From NCBI GenBank assembly GCA_026193155.1, contig JAPHSI010000160.1, forward strand, positions 1 to 7,708: a stretch of DNA of 7,708 nucleotides. Reading direction: 5' to 3'. The position numbers were made by a program, and so were the translations under genes. The stretch comes from Sulfurimonadaceae bacterium (GTDB taxonomy: Bacteria; Campylobacterota; Campylobacteria; Campylobacterales; Sulfurimonadaceae). Below are positions 1 through 6,713 of this stretch, in pieces; the first letter of the stretch is position 1; every line of letters begins with the position of its first letter. The notes beneath the pieces were generated by a model that made no database searches, was not told where the DNA came from, and saw only the letters and a program-made list of their open reading frames with translations.

Positions 1-1
1 A

Positions 2-745
2 TTTAGCGATTTTCTATTTTTATTTCCAGCTTCTATCTTAGGGTATATTGTTACAGCATTTTTATTATCAAAAGTTGTTCCAAATGAAGTTCCTGAGTTT
101 GATATAACCAAAGAGAAAAAACCTGAGATGATGGCCGGTGCGAAAGTTGTTATGGCACTTGGTGTGTTTACTATTTTTTCAGCTGTAATGTCTCATCAAG
201 TATTGCATTTACCTGCAATGTGGGGTATGATGTTTGGTTTGGCATTATTGAAAATTCATGCATATAAACTTAAAAAGATTCACGGAAAAGGACATTTTGA
301 TGTTTTTTCATCTATGAGTAAAATTGAAAACAATACTTTAATGTTTTTCTTTGGTATATTAGCAGCAGTCGGTGCATTATATTTTATTGGATGGCTAGCC
401 TTAGCTTCTGTAGTATATGAACCCTCGGTGCTTGGTCCAACAGCATCAAATATCGGTGTTGGTTTTTTATCTGCTATTGTTGATAATGTACCTGTTATGT
501 CTGCCGTAATTAAAGCAAACCCTGATATGGCTCATGCTCAATGGATGTTAGTTACACTTACTGCCGGTGTAGGTGGTTCTTTAATATCATTTGGTTCAGC
601 TGCAGGTGTTGGTGTAATGGGTAAACTACCGGGCGTATATACATTTGGTGCACATATGAAATACTCTTGGACTATACTCATAGGATATATTGTATCAATT
701 GCCGTATGGTATGTACAGTTTGAAATGTTAGGATTTGGTGCCTAG
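2..745 (+). CDS. nhaD: NhaD-family Na+/H+ antiporter, C-terminal part (5' end outside window)
   Basis: This is the C-terminal 247 codons of an inner-membrane sodium/proton antiporter of the NhaD branch of the ion-transporter superfamily, which exports Na+ in exchange for protons. The frame is open to the left edge, so the Met codon at 128 is internal; no ribosome binding site precedes it. Several strongly hydrophobic segments alternate with short charged loops, as in a polytopic carrier. The segment SAIVDNVPVMSAVI (from about nt 470), with its conserved Asp-Asn, and the later glycine/serine-rich GGSLISFGSAAGVGVMGK (from about nt 572) match what I remember of NhaD. Full NhaD proteins are usually about 400-500 residues, so roughly half is missing here. 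The stop is TAG at 743-745, followed by a strong hairpin. A related ArsB/SLC13-type carrier is the main alternative. Family assignment is by recognition, not search. Confidence 0.85.
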   Translation, partial: FSDFLFLFPASILGYIVTAFLLSKVVPNEVPEFDITKEKKPEMMAGAKVVMALGVFTIFSAVMSHQVLHLPAMWGMMFGLALLKIHAYKLKKIHGKGHFDVFSSMSKIENNTLMFFFGILAAVGALYFIGWLALASVVYEPSVLGPTASNIGVGFLSAIVDNVPVMSAVIKANPDMAHAQWMLVTLTAGVGGSLISFGSAAGVGVMGKLPGVYTFGAHMKYSWTILIGYIVSIAVWYVQFEMLGFGA

Positions 746-762
746 CCTAACTTACAAGTAAG

Positions 763-842
763 TACCCTCAATTTTACTTGAGCTTCCGTGAACATTTTTA
801 ATAAAATGTTCCATACGCTCAACTTGAGGGTAATAAATTTTT
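763..842 (+). terminator. Nested long hairpin with T-run, probable terminator after nhaD
   Basis: Three nested inverted repeats make one long stem. The outer arms TACCCTCAA (763-771) and TTGAGGGTA (824-832) match perfectly, the middle arms are TTGAGC (778-783) and GCTCAA (817-822), and the inner arms are GAACATTTT (790-798) and AAAATGTTC (803-811) around a TAAT loop. A run of five T (838-842) follows after a short gap, so intrinsic termination is plausible. The T-run is not directly at the stem base and the stem is longer than usual, so it may instead be a palindromic repeat that doubles as a terminator. A small palindrome, ACTTACAAGTAAGT (750-763), abuts it. Confidence 0.55.
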
Positions 843-911
843 CTTCATATAAAACATTAATCTAACTTATTGTATCCTTTCGAAATTATTTATTTTTCAA
901 AAGGCATTTAA

Positions 912-2459
912 ATGACAAATGTTAGCATCATAGTTTTAGATTTTGGTTCTCAATACACTCAGCTTATAGCACGTAGATTACGTGAAGATAAAATATATTG
1001 TGAAATTCTTCCTTATCATACATCTGCAAAAGATATAAAAGCAAAAAATCCAAAAGGTATCATTCTAAGTGGCGGTCCATCTTCTGTATATAGTGAAAAT
1101 GCTTATGAAGTAGACCAAGAAGTCTATAAAATGGGACTTCCTGTTCTTGGTATTTGTTATGGTATGCAAAGAATAGCAGTTGATTTTGGCGGTAGTGTTA
1201 TAAGAAGTGACCATCATGAATATGGTAAAGCTGAACTCGAAATAGTTGAGCCTGAACACTGTTCACCGCTTTTAGAACAGTGTGAAAGTGGAAGAATTGT
1301 TTGGATGAGTCATTCTGACCGTGTGGATGAGTTGCCTGAGGGTTTTAAACCTATCGCAGTAAGTGACAATTCTCCATTTGCAGCTATAGCTAATGAAGAA
1401 AAACGTGTATATGCTATGCAGTATCATCCAGAAGTAAACCACTCAGAAGAGGGTTATTTAATGCTTAGAAACTTCGCTAAAAATATTTGTGGAGTAAATG
1501 AAAAGTGGAAAATGGAGCACTTCTTAAAAGAACAAATCAAAATAATCCGTGAAAAAGTCGGTGATGGTAAAGTTCTTTGTGGATTAAGCGGTGGAGTTGA
1601 TTCTTCTGTTGTTGCTGCAATGCTTTATGAAGCAATTGGTGATCAATTAATCCCTGTTTTTGTAGATAACGGTCTTTTAAGAAAAGGTGAGCGTGAGCAA
1701 GTTGAACAAGTATTTAAACTTAATCTAAAAGCTCCACTTGTAACTGTAGATGCTGCTGATAATTTTTTAACTAAATTAGCAGGTATTTCTGATCCTGAGA
1801 AAAAACGTCAGATAATTGGACATACATTTATTGAAGAGTTTGAAAAAGAGGCTAAAAAACACGATGGAATTAAGTTCTTAGCTCAAGGTACACTTTATCC
1901 TGATGTTATTGAATCTATTTCTGTAAATGGACCAAGTGAAGTTATAAAATCTCACCACAACGTTGGTGGCTTACCTGATTGGATGGATTTTGAACTGATT
2001 GAGCCTTTACGTGAACTATTTAAAGATGAAGTACGTAAAATCGGTCTTGAACTTGGGCTTCCAGAATCAATGATAAATCGTCATCCATTCCCTGGACCTG
2101 GTTTAGCTATCCGTATCATGGGTGATGTAAATAGGCCAGATTTAGATCTTTTACGTGAAGCAGATGTAATTTTACTTGATGAATTAAAAGCAAGTGGATA
2201 CTACACAAAAACTTGGCAAGCATTTGCAGTACTGTTAAATGTTAAATCAGTCGGTGTAATGGGTGATAACCGCACATATGACAATACTGTTTGTGTACGT
2301 GTAGTTGAAGCGGTTGACGGTATGACTGCAACTTTTGCACACCTTCCGCATGACTTGTTAGAGAGAATTTCTCGTCGAATTATCAATGAGGTTGATGGAA
2401 TCAACCGTGTGGTATATGATATATCTAGTAAACCACCAGCAACTATCGAGTGGGAGTAA
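912..2459 (+). CDS. guaA: GMP synthase (glutamine-hydrolysing)
   Basis: The 515-residue product converts XMP to GMP using ATP and glutamine, the last step of guanine nucleotide synthesis, in the cytoplasm. The N-terminal class I glutamine amidotransferase domain (about 1-190) shows GICYGMQ with nucleophile Cys82, and His172 and Glu174 in YHPEV complete the triad. The ATP-pyrophosphatase domain has the P-loop SGGVDSS (226-232). The C-terminal dimerisation domain contains [12 protein letters not shown] (390-401) and ends KPPATIEWE, as is usual for GuaA. Length is normal for a complete bacterial enzyme and all catalytic residues are present. The ATG at 912 is preceded by AAGG (901-904) with 7-base spacing, and the product begins directly with the typical [19 protein letters not shown]. 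The gene stands alone: a terminator-like hairpin lies upstream, and a palindromic element overlaps the last base of its TAA stop. Confidence 0.98.
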   Translation: MTNVSIIVLDFGSQYTQLIARRLREDKIYCEILPYHTSAKDIKAKNPKGIILSGGPSSVYSENAYEVDQEVYKMGLPVLGICYGMQRIAVDFGGSVIRSDHHEYGKAELEIVEPEHCSPLLEQCESGRIVWMSHSDRVDELPEGFKPIAVSDNSPFAAIANEEKRVYAMQYHPEVNHSEEGYLMLRNFAKNICGVNEKWKMEHFLKEQIKIIREKVGDGKVLCGLSGGVDSSVVAAMLYEAIGDQLIPVFVDNGLLRKGEREQVEQVFKLNLKAPLVTVDAADNFLTKLAGISDPEKKRQIIGHTFIEEFEKEAKKHDGIKFLAQGTLYPDVIESISVNGPSEVIKSHHNVGGLPDWMDFELIEPLRELFKDEVRKIGLELGLPESMINRHPFPGPGLAIRIMGDVNRPDLDLLREADVILLDELKASGYYTKTWQAFAVLLNVKSVGVMGDNRTYDNTVCVRVVEAVDGMTATFAHLPHDLLERISRRIINEVDGINRVVYDISSKPPATIEWE

Positions 2460-2565
2460 AATCGTTAAATATTTCAGCACACTTTGAAATGATTGAGGTA
2501 TCGGCATAGTTAGGCTATGCCTCAACCTAAAAACATTCCAAATTGCACTAAACTATTTACGATTT
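2459..2565. repeat. Long imperfect palindrome, MITE/REP-like element candidate
   Basis: The 107 bases between guaA and hemD fold almost end to end. The outer arms AAATCGT (2459-2465) plus AAATA (2467-2471) pair with TATTT (2554-2558) plus ACGATTT (2559-2565), with one bulged T. The middle arms 2476-2491 and 2534-2549 pair at about two thirds of positions. The apex is GGCATAG (2503-2509) and CTATGCC (2515-2521) around TTAGG, flanked by TTGA (2493-2496) and TCAA (2522-2525). No T-run follows, and there is no coding capacity. Terminal inverted repeats around a non-coding palindrome fit a miniature inverted-repeat element or a large REP-like repeat. The left arm begins on the last A of the guaA stop codon. 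Only one copy is visible here, so the repeat status is inferred; a structured 3' untranslated region is the alternative. Confidence 0.5.
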
Positions 2566-2589
2566 AAGTTTATGTAATTAAGGAAAAAA

Positions 2590-3222
2590 ATGAATAAAAT
2601 CTATCTATTTTCTATATCTTCTCACCCAGAAGCTATAAGTGTTAACTCCCTTGAAGTAAAACTTTTAAAACCTGCTATTGATTTTTCAAATTACGACTAT
2701 CTAATAATAACTTCAAAACAGACAAGTTTGGCCTTAAAACAATACGATACTAAAGACTATATAGGTAAAAAAGCTTTATGTGTATCTGTTAAATCTGCAG
2801 AAGCTTTTGAAGAACTTGGTGGAAATGTACTTAAGGTAGGAAATGGATATGGTGATGAGCTAAGTTCAATAATAAAAAAATATCCAAAATCTACAAAATG
2901 GCTGTATTTGCGTGCAAAAGTTATAGCTAATGAGTTTGTAAAAGAAGCAAAAAAAGAAAACTATAATATAGAAGAAGTGATTGTGTACGAGAGTGGATGC
3001 TCAAAAGAGATATTAGAAACCAAAGTTGAAGATGAATCAATATTGATTTTTACTTCTCCATCAAGTGTAGAATGTTTTTTAAAAAACAATGTAATCAGTG
3101 ACAAAAGTAAAGTAATTGTTATTGGTAAAACAACAGCAAAAGTATTGCCAAAAAATGTTGAATACTATATTTCTAAAGATAGAACTATTGACTCCTGTAT
3201 TGAGCTTGTTAAAAATATATAA
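2590..3222 (+). CDS. hemD: Uroporphyrinogen-III synthase
   Basis: The 210-residue product is a probable HemD, which closes and inverts ring D of hydroxymethylbilane to give uroporphyrinogen III, the precursor of haem, sirohaem and cobalamin. It is a cytoplasmic monomer of two similar domains. The best evidence is the segment ILIFTSPSSVECFLKN in the second half, typical of the family, followed by KVIVIGKTTAKVL, which corresponds to the usual 'IGxxTA' stretch. The first half has DYLIITSKQTSLAL and KKALCVSVKSAEAF, the matching elements of domain 1. HemD sequences diverge strongly, so the call rests on these short motifs and on the length, slightly under the usual 220-260. The ATG at 2590 has AAGGA (2580-2584) 5 bases upstream. 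No other haem gene is adjacent. Stop at 3220-3222; no clear terminator follows. Confidence 0.88.
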   Translation: MNKIYLFSISSHPEAISVNSLEVKLLKPAIDFSNYDYLIITSKQTSLALKQYDTKDYIGKKALCVSVKSAEAFEELGGNVLKVGNGYGDELSSIIKKYPKSTKWLYLRAKVIANEFVKEAKKENYNIEEVIVYESGCSKEILETKVEDESILIFTSPSSVECFLKNNVISDKSKVIVIGKTTAKVLPKNVEYYISKDRTIDSCIELVKNI

Positions 3223-3287
3223 AGTATAAATAAAATTAATTAACTATTTATATTCTATTAATATTAATTTAGTTATATTTAGGGAAG

Positions 3288-3293
3288 TATAAA
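3288..3293 (+). promoter_or_regulatory. Possible -10 box for the chemoreceptor operon
   Basis: TATAAA follows a very T/A-rich stretch (3229-3280), the usual form of Campylobacterota housekeeping promoters, which lack a clear -35. Initiation near 3300 would give a leader of about 16 bases ending in the ribosome binding site. In such AT-rich DNA TATAAA can occur by chance, so this is weak. I did not see a sigma-28 or sigma-54 flagellar-type motif here. Confidence 0.3.
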
Positions 3294-3303
3294 TTGATGT
3301 AAC

Positions 3304-3309
3304 AAGGGG
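3304..3309 (+). promoter_or_regulatory. Ribosome binding site that fixes a GTG start
   Basis: AAGGGG lies 6 bases before the GTG at 3316-3318, an ideal Shine-Dalgarno distance. The first in-frame ATG lies far inside the reading frame, past the N-terminal coiled coil, so GTG is the supported start of the chemoreceptor. Confidence 0.75.
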
Positions 3310-3315
3310 TGCATA

Positions 3316-4638
3316 GTGTTTTTTTCTTCAACAAACAAAGATTCAGAAAAAGTTCTTGAACTAGAAAAAGAGATAGAGCTTTTAAAAGATGAAGTAACAC
3401 TGTATAAAGAGATGGCAGGTTTTTCTCAAGAAGAGATAATAGTTAAAATATCAAGAGATGGAAGAATTGATTTAAAAAATTCAATTGCTGAGTCTATGGT
3501 ACAAGATGAGTCAAAACTCGTTAATGCACTTTCTGTGAATGACTCAAAAATTAATGTTGATGGTTGTAGTGGAAAGGTAAAGTCGAAGCGTCTGTCTAAC
3601 GGTGATGTTTTATACAGTATTATAAAAACAGATATAAAAACAGATAAAGACAGTGATATAATGGCTAAACACCAAGGTGCTATTAGATACTCATTAAAAG
3701 ATTCACAAAAAACATATGAAGAGATGCTAACTGAATTAAAGGTTATGAGAACTGAATCATCTACAATTGCAGATGAATCTAAAGATGGTCTTAGTTTAAT
3801 TACTGTTTCTATGGAAAATATGCATGACCTTTCTCTTAAAATGCAAGATACACTTGAGGGAGCGAATTCTTTGGGCGTTCGTTCAGGTGAAATATCTAAT
3901 GTAGTAACTTTAATAGAAGATATAGCAGATCAGACAAATCTTTTAGCTTTAAATGCCGCTATTGAAGCAGCACGTGCAGGTGAACACGGTCGTGGTTTCG
4001 CAGTCGTTGCCGATGAAGTTAGAAAGCTAGCAGAGAAAACCCAAAAAGCCACAGGTGAGATTAGTATAGTTGTAAAATCAATGCAACAAGAAAGCTCGTC
4101 CGTTCAAGAAAATATAGAAACGACAAGTAATATTTTAGAAGATACTAAAGTGAAGATTGAAGATTTAGAAGAGAAGATAATCTCTTTTGAGAAAAAATCG
4201 TCAAGAAGTGTTTATGAAGTAGAATATATTAGTGATAAAATCTTTGCATCTTTGGCAAAAATTGACCATGTTATATATAAAAATAACGTTTATGCTCTTC
4301 TTTTCGGTGAAGAAAATGAATTTAATAAATCTGATCATAAATCATGTAGATTAGGTAAGTGGTATAATGAAGGTATAGGTAAGGAAGAATTCAGTGAAAC
4401 AGCTTCATATCCTAAACTTGACTCATATCATGCTGCTGTACATGATAATGCAAATAAAATTGTTGAAGAGTGTGCTGGAGATAAAGCTATATGTTCAAAA
4501 GAAGAGATAGAGAGAATGGTTAATGAGATTGAAGAGTCTAGTTTAAAAGTGTTTGAATATTTAGATGGAATGGTTGAAGAAAAAGCTGAAATAGTTATGA
4601 AAGGTGCTATAGCTGAATTATTTAAGGGTTCAAAATGA
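3316..4638 (+). CDS. Soluble methyl-accepting chemotaxis protein with C-terminal CZB zinc-binding domain
   Basis: The 440-residue cytoplasmic chemoreceptor has no hydrophobic segment long enough to span a membrane. Order of parts: a heptad-like coiled coil at about 8-35 ([20 protein letters not shown]); a small region at about 36-110 that may be a degenerate PAS-like fold; a helical region; the highly conserved signalling hairpin tip at about 200-242 ([20 protein letters not shown], then [19 protein letters not shown]), which contacts CheA and CheW in known receptors; and a C-terminal CZB domain. The CZB pattern is His318 ([16 protein letters not shown]), Cys344 in CRLGKWY, and His372 and His376 in YHAAVH, the 3His/1Cys zinc site of this family. 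CZB receptors in other bacteria sense zinc or oxidants such as hypochlorous acid; the ligand here is not known. No CheR-binding pentapeptide is seen at the C terminus. Its TGA stop overlaps the next start (ATGA), so the following regulator is translationally coupled. Confidence 0.93.
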   Translation: MFFSSTNKDSEKVLELEKEIELLKDEVTLYKEMAGFSQEEIIVKISRDGRIDLKNSIAESMVQDESKLVNALSVNDSKINVDGCSGKVKSKRLSNGDVLYSIIKTDIKTDKDSDIMAKHQGAIRYSLKDSQKTYEEMLTELKVMRTESSTIADESKDGLSLITVSMENMHDLSLKMQDTLEGANSLGVRSGEISNVVTLIEDIADQTNLLALNAAIEAARAGEHGRGFAVVADEVRKLAEKTQKATGEISIVVKSMQQESSSVQENIETTSNILEDTKVKIEDLEEKIISFEKKSSRSVYEVEYISDKIFASLAKIDHVIYKNNVYALLFGEENEFNKSDHKSCRLGKWYNEGIGKEEFSETASYPKLDSYHAAVHDNANKIVEECAGDKAICSKEEIERMVNEIEESSLKVFEYLDGMVEEKAEIVMKGAIAELFKGSK

Positions 4639-4994
4639 AAAAAATAGCTATTATTGATGATGAAGTTCAAATTACAACTATGATTGAAAAGTTTTTAAAA
4701 AGGGATGGGAAGTATTCGGTTTCTACTTATAATAATCCTTTGAGTGCATTATCAAGTTTATCCAGCGATACTGATGTAGTACTACTAGATATTATGATGC
4801 CTCAAATGAATGGTTTAGAATTATTAGAGAAGTTAATGGAAAAATACCCTAATATTAAAATCATAATGATGACTGCATATTCCACTTTGGATAAGGTTTT
4901 AGACGCCCATAGGTATGGTGCAGAAAACTACATAATGAAACCGTTTAGTTCAATGTCAGTAATTACCGATAAAATAGAAGCTATAACTAAATAA
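4635..4994 (+). CDS. Single-domain CheY-like response regulator
   Basis: This is a 119-residue receiver domain with no output domain. The acidic pocket Asp8-Asp9, phospho-acceptor Asp52 in [13 protein letters not shown], switch Thr80 in IIMMTAY, Tyr99 and Lys102 in YIMKPF are all present, so it should be phosphorylatable. The ATG lies in an ATGA overlap with the chemoreceptor stop, and AAGGG (4624-4628) inside that gene serves as ribosome binding site. Being sandwiched between a chemoreceptor and a histidine kinase, it is most likely the kinase's phosphorylation partner, acting through protein contact rather than DNA binding. Whether it reaches the flagellar switch, as CheY does, cannot be told from sequence. 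Many stand-alone receivers are called CheY without being chemotaxis proteins, so I give no gene symbol. Confidence 0.93.
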   Translation: MKKIAIIDDEVQITTMIEKFLKRDGKYSVSTYNNPLSALSSLSSDTDVVLLDIMMPQMNGLELLEKLMEKYPNIKIIMMTAYSTLDKVLDAHRYGAENYIMKPFSSMSVITDKIEAITK

Positions 4995-4998
4995 TAAA

Positions 4999-6240
4999 AT
5001 GGAATATGCATTTTTAGCTCTTTTAGCTATATATGCTTTGTATAAATTAAAACAACAAAGTAATAAAATTAGGGATTTAGAACATCAAGTTAGTAATGTA
5101 TACTTATTTTTAAATACTTTGTCGGTCCCAATATTTGTAAAAGATAAAAATGGGTTTTATATTGAATGTAACGAAGCTTTCTTAAATATAGTCGAAAAAG
5201 ATAAAAAAGATATTCTCAATACAAAAAACACCGATGAAGAGATGCTATACTCCTTACATGAAGAGATGGATAAAGAACTTTTAAAAAAAGATAATATAAA
5301 TTACAAAGAAATATTTTTATTAAAATCACATAAGCCGCATATGTATGAATTTTTTAAAAGCTCTTTAACAGACAGTAATGGGAACTATTCCGGTTATATA
5401 TGTGTAATGATAGATGTGACTGATCACGAAAAACAAGAAAACCAACTTCAATGGGAAGCTCACCAAGAGGTTGAAAAAAATAAAACCATTTTAAAAAAAC
5501 ATGAAGATGATAAGTTAGCAAGTGCAAAATTCACTGCTATAGGACAATTAGCTGCAGGGATAACGCATGAAATAAATACTCCTTTGACTTATATAAAAGG
5601 AAATTTAGAAATGATTAAAATGGATTTCGATGATTTACCTAAAGATCTTCCAGTAAAAAAACAAATGTTTGAATATGTTGATGAGATGGAAGTGGGGATT
5701 GATAGAATAGCTACAATTGTTAGTTCTATGAGAGAGATGTCTAAACAAAAAGAAATAGGTAAAAGTCGTAAAAATATATATACTACTTTAATAACTTCAT
5801 TAATTATGTCATATAACCGTTCAAAACAAATATGTGATATTTATATTAATGGTGAAATGTTTACATTAGAAAGTCCTAAAGATAAATTTGAATTTTATGC
5901 TGATATTCAAGATCAAAGAATTGAACAAGCTTGGATAATTATTATAAATAATGCACTAGACGAATTACAAAAAAAACCAAACTTTATAGATAGAAAATTT
6001 AACATAAATATTTCAGAAAAAAGTTCTCAAATAAAAATTGAATTTAAAGATAATGGAGGTGGGATTCCAGAAAATATAATGGATGACTTGTTTGAACCTT
6101 TTATATCTGGAAAACCTGAGAGTGGAATTGGTCTTGGACTTAGTATAGCAAAAAGAATTTTAGATGAACAAAATGCAACAATAAACGCTTACAACGAAAG
6201 TAACGGTGCTGTTTTTGAAATAATTATTGATGCAAGTTAA
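4999..6240 (+). CDS. PAS-domain sensor histidine kinase
   Basis: The 413-residue kinase has a short N-terminal hydrophobic stretch (about 2-16) that could be a single membrane anchor, a linker helix, a PAS sensor domain at about 35-140 (PIFVKDKNGFYIECNEAFL, ending CVMIDVTDHEKQ), a coiled linker, and a HisKA domain with the phospho-accepting His190 in GQLAAGITHEINTPLTYIKG. The ATPase domain has the N-box INNALDEL (316-323), G1 DNGGGIP (351-357), an F-box-like FEPF (365-368) and G2 GIGLGLSIAKRI (376-387). It looks complete and active, nearest in style to NtrB-like kinases. With no periplasmic domain, sensing must be cytoplasmic or at the membrane. The ATG is only 4 bases after the regulator's stop and has no Shine-Dalgarno motif, which suggests re-initiation by ribosomes ending the regulator. 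It phosphorylates, by inference, the receiver encoded just upstream. Confidence 0.93.
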   Translation: MEYAFLALLAIYALYKLKQQSNKIRDLEHQVSNVYLFLNTLSVPIFVKDKNGFYIECNEAFLNIVEKDKKDILNTKNTDEEMLYSLHEEMDKELLKKDNINYKEIFLLKSHKPHMYEFFKSSLTDSNGNYSGYICVMIDVTDHEKQENQLQWEAHQEVEKNKTILKKHEDDKLASAKFTAIGQLAAGITHEINTPLTYIKGNLEMIKMDFDDLPKDLPVKKQMFEYVDEMEVGIDRIATIVSSMREMSKQKEIGKSRKNIYTTLITSLIMSYNRSKQICDIYINGEMFTLESPKDKFEFYADIQDQRIEQAWIIIINNALDELQKKPNFIDRKFNINISEKSSQIKIEFKDNGGGIPENIMDDLFEPFISGKPESGIGLGLSIAKRILDEQNATINAYNESNGAVFEIIIDAS

Positions 6241-6263
6241 TATTGATTTTTGATTTTTTGGTG

Positions 6264-6269
6264 TATAAT
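6264..6269 (+). promoter_or_regulatory. -10 box of the 6S-like RNA promoter
   Basis: A perfect TATAAT stands 24 bases after the kinase stop, preceded by two T-tracts (6246-6251 and 6254-6259), a common pattern of Campylobacterota promoters with no -35. Initiation 7 bases downstream would fall at about 6276, exactly the first base of the closing stem of the RNA described next. This coincidence supports both calls. Confidence 0.75.
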
Positions 6270-6275
6270 TATATT

Positions 6276-6478
6276 AATAGTCTGAATGACTCGATATTTG
6301 CACAAATGAGGGTTCTACATATTCAAATCGCGAATTAGTAGAGTTTTTGTGTGTCGACATTATCGTTTGAGGTATGTTTACTCTGCCGAGATTTTGCCGC
6401 CTTTATAAAGTTCTCTCTTCGCCCAAATTCGGCCTTGAGAACCGAAGCTAATGCAAGTCGGTCTTTTGGGCTATTTGT
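6276..6478 (+). ncRNA. ssrS: Candidate 6S RNA upstream of purD
   Basis: This stretch is more GC-rich than its flanks, has no open frame worth the name, and starts 7 bases after a TATAAT. Its ends pair: 6276-6286 with 6465-6475 (11 consecutive pairs including G-U), then after one mismatch 6288-6291 with 6460-6463. The next pairing is GGTTCT (6311-6316) with AGAACC (6438-6443), leaving a bubble of about 19 and 16 bases between the stems. A closing stem, a large central bubble and an apical arm in an RNA of about 200 bases is the 6S fold, which mimics an open promoter and binds RNA polymerase holoenzyme. I recall that 6S genes of Helicobacter and relatives sit beside purD. Alternative pairings exist: a 5' hairpin 6291-6357, and 6385-6394 with 6425-6433. 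No tmRNA, RNase P or SRP RNA signature is seen. The 3' end is approximate. Confidence 0.65.
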
Positions 6479-6678
6479 ATTGTACAAAAAATTATTATTC
6501 TGCACATATTTACATACTTAGCTTCATATTTAAAGAACTTAACTGACACAAAAGAATTATCTTGTTTTACTTTACTTTATTTTTTTATACATAAAATTGT
6601 TTAGCTTTAAGAGTAAAAATATATACCAAAATATACTTGTTATAGCAGTGTAAACGATATTTTAATTTAATACATATA
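6479..6678 (+). other. AT-rich non-coding spacer between the RNA gene and the purD promoter
   Basis: About 200 bases with no credible reading frame and no ribosome binding site. The weak hairpin TTTGTA-TTG-TACAAA (6474-6488) straddles the RNA's 3' end and may help set it. Further on there are T-rich tracts (about 6563-6586) without a GC-rich stem. I see no recognisable riboswitch, repeat or protein-binding site. Confidence 0.5.
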
Positions 6679-6687
6679 TGCTATAAT
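6679..6687 (+). promoter_or_regulatory. Extended -10 promoter of purD
   Basis: TGCTATAAT is a perfect extended -10 (TGnTATAAT) 26 bases before the purD start codon. Initiation near 6694 would give a leader of about 20 bases that contains the AGGA ribosome binding site (6704-6707). purD can therefore be transcribed on its own, independently of read-through from the RNA gene. Confidence 0.8.
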
Positions 6688-6713
6688 TCGATTAAAAATT
6701 CACAGGAAAATTT

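Noticed and set aside
128..130. ATG at 128 as the start of the antiporter gene
   Set aside because: The same frame is open and hydrophobic back to base 2, and no Shine-Dalgarno motif lies before 128, so this is an internal Met of a gene cut by the window edge.
746..911. Guanine/purine riboswitch before guaA
   Set aside because: The leader has a large hairpin but lacks the conserved three-way-junction core of purine aptamers; the structure is a simple nested palindrome.
1065..1259. 64-codon open frame on the minus strand inside guaA
   Set aside because: It lies wholly within the amidotransferase domain of guaA, has no ribosome binding site that I can see, and its protein has no recognisable motif; it is a shadow of the real gene.
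2201..2404. 67-codon open frame on the minus strand inside the 3' part of guaA
   Set aside because: It is fully antisense to a strongly conserved coding region and has low-complexity composition; it is a shadow frame.
3223..3315. Terminator or small RNA between hemD and the chemoreceptor gene
   Set aside because: The stretch is nearly pure A/T with only short palindromes such as ATTAATATTAAT, with no GC stem followed by T-run.
4428..4670. 80-codon minus-strand frame across the chemoreceptor-regulator junction
   Set aside because: It is antisense to the CZB domain and the coupled start of the regulator, is rich in Ser/Phe/Ile as expected from complementing AT-rich coding DNA, and shows no motif.
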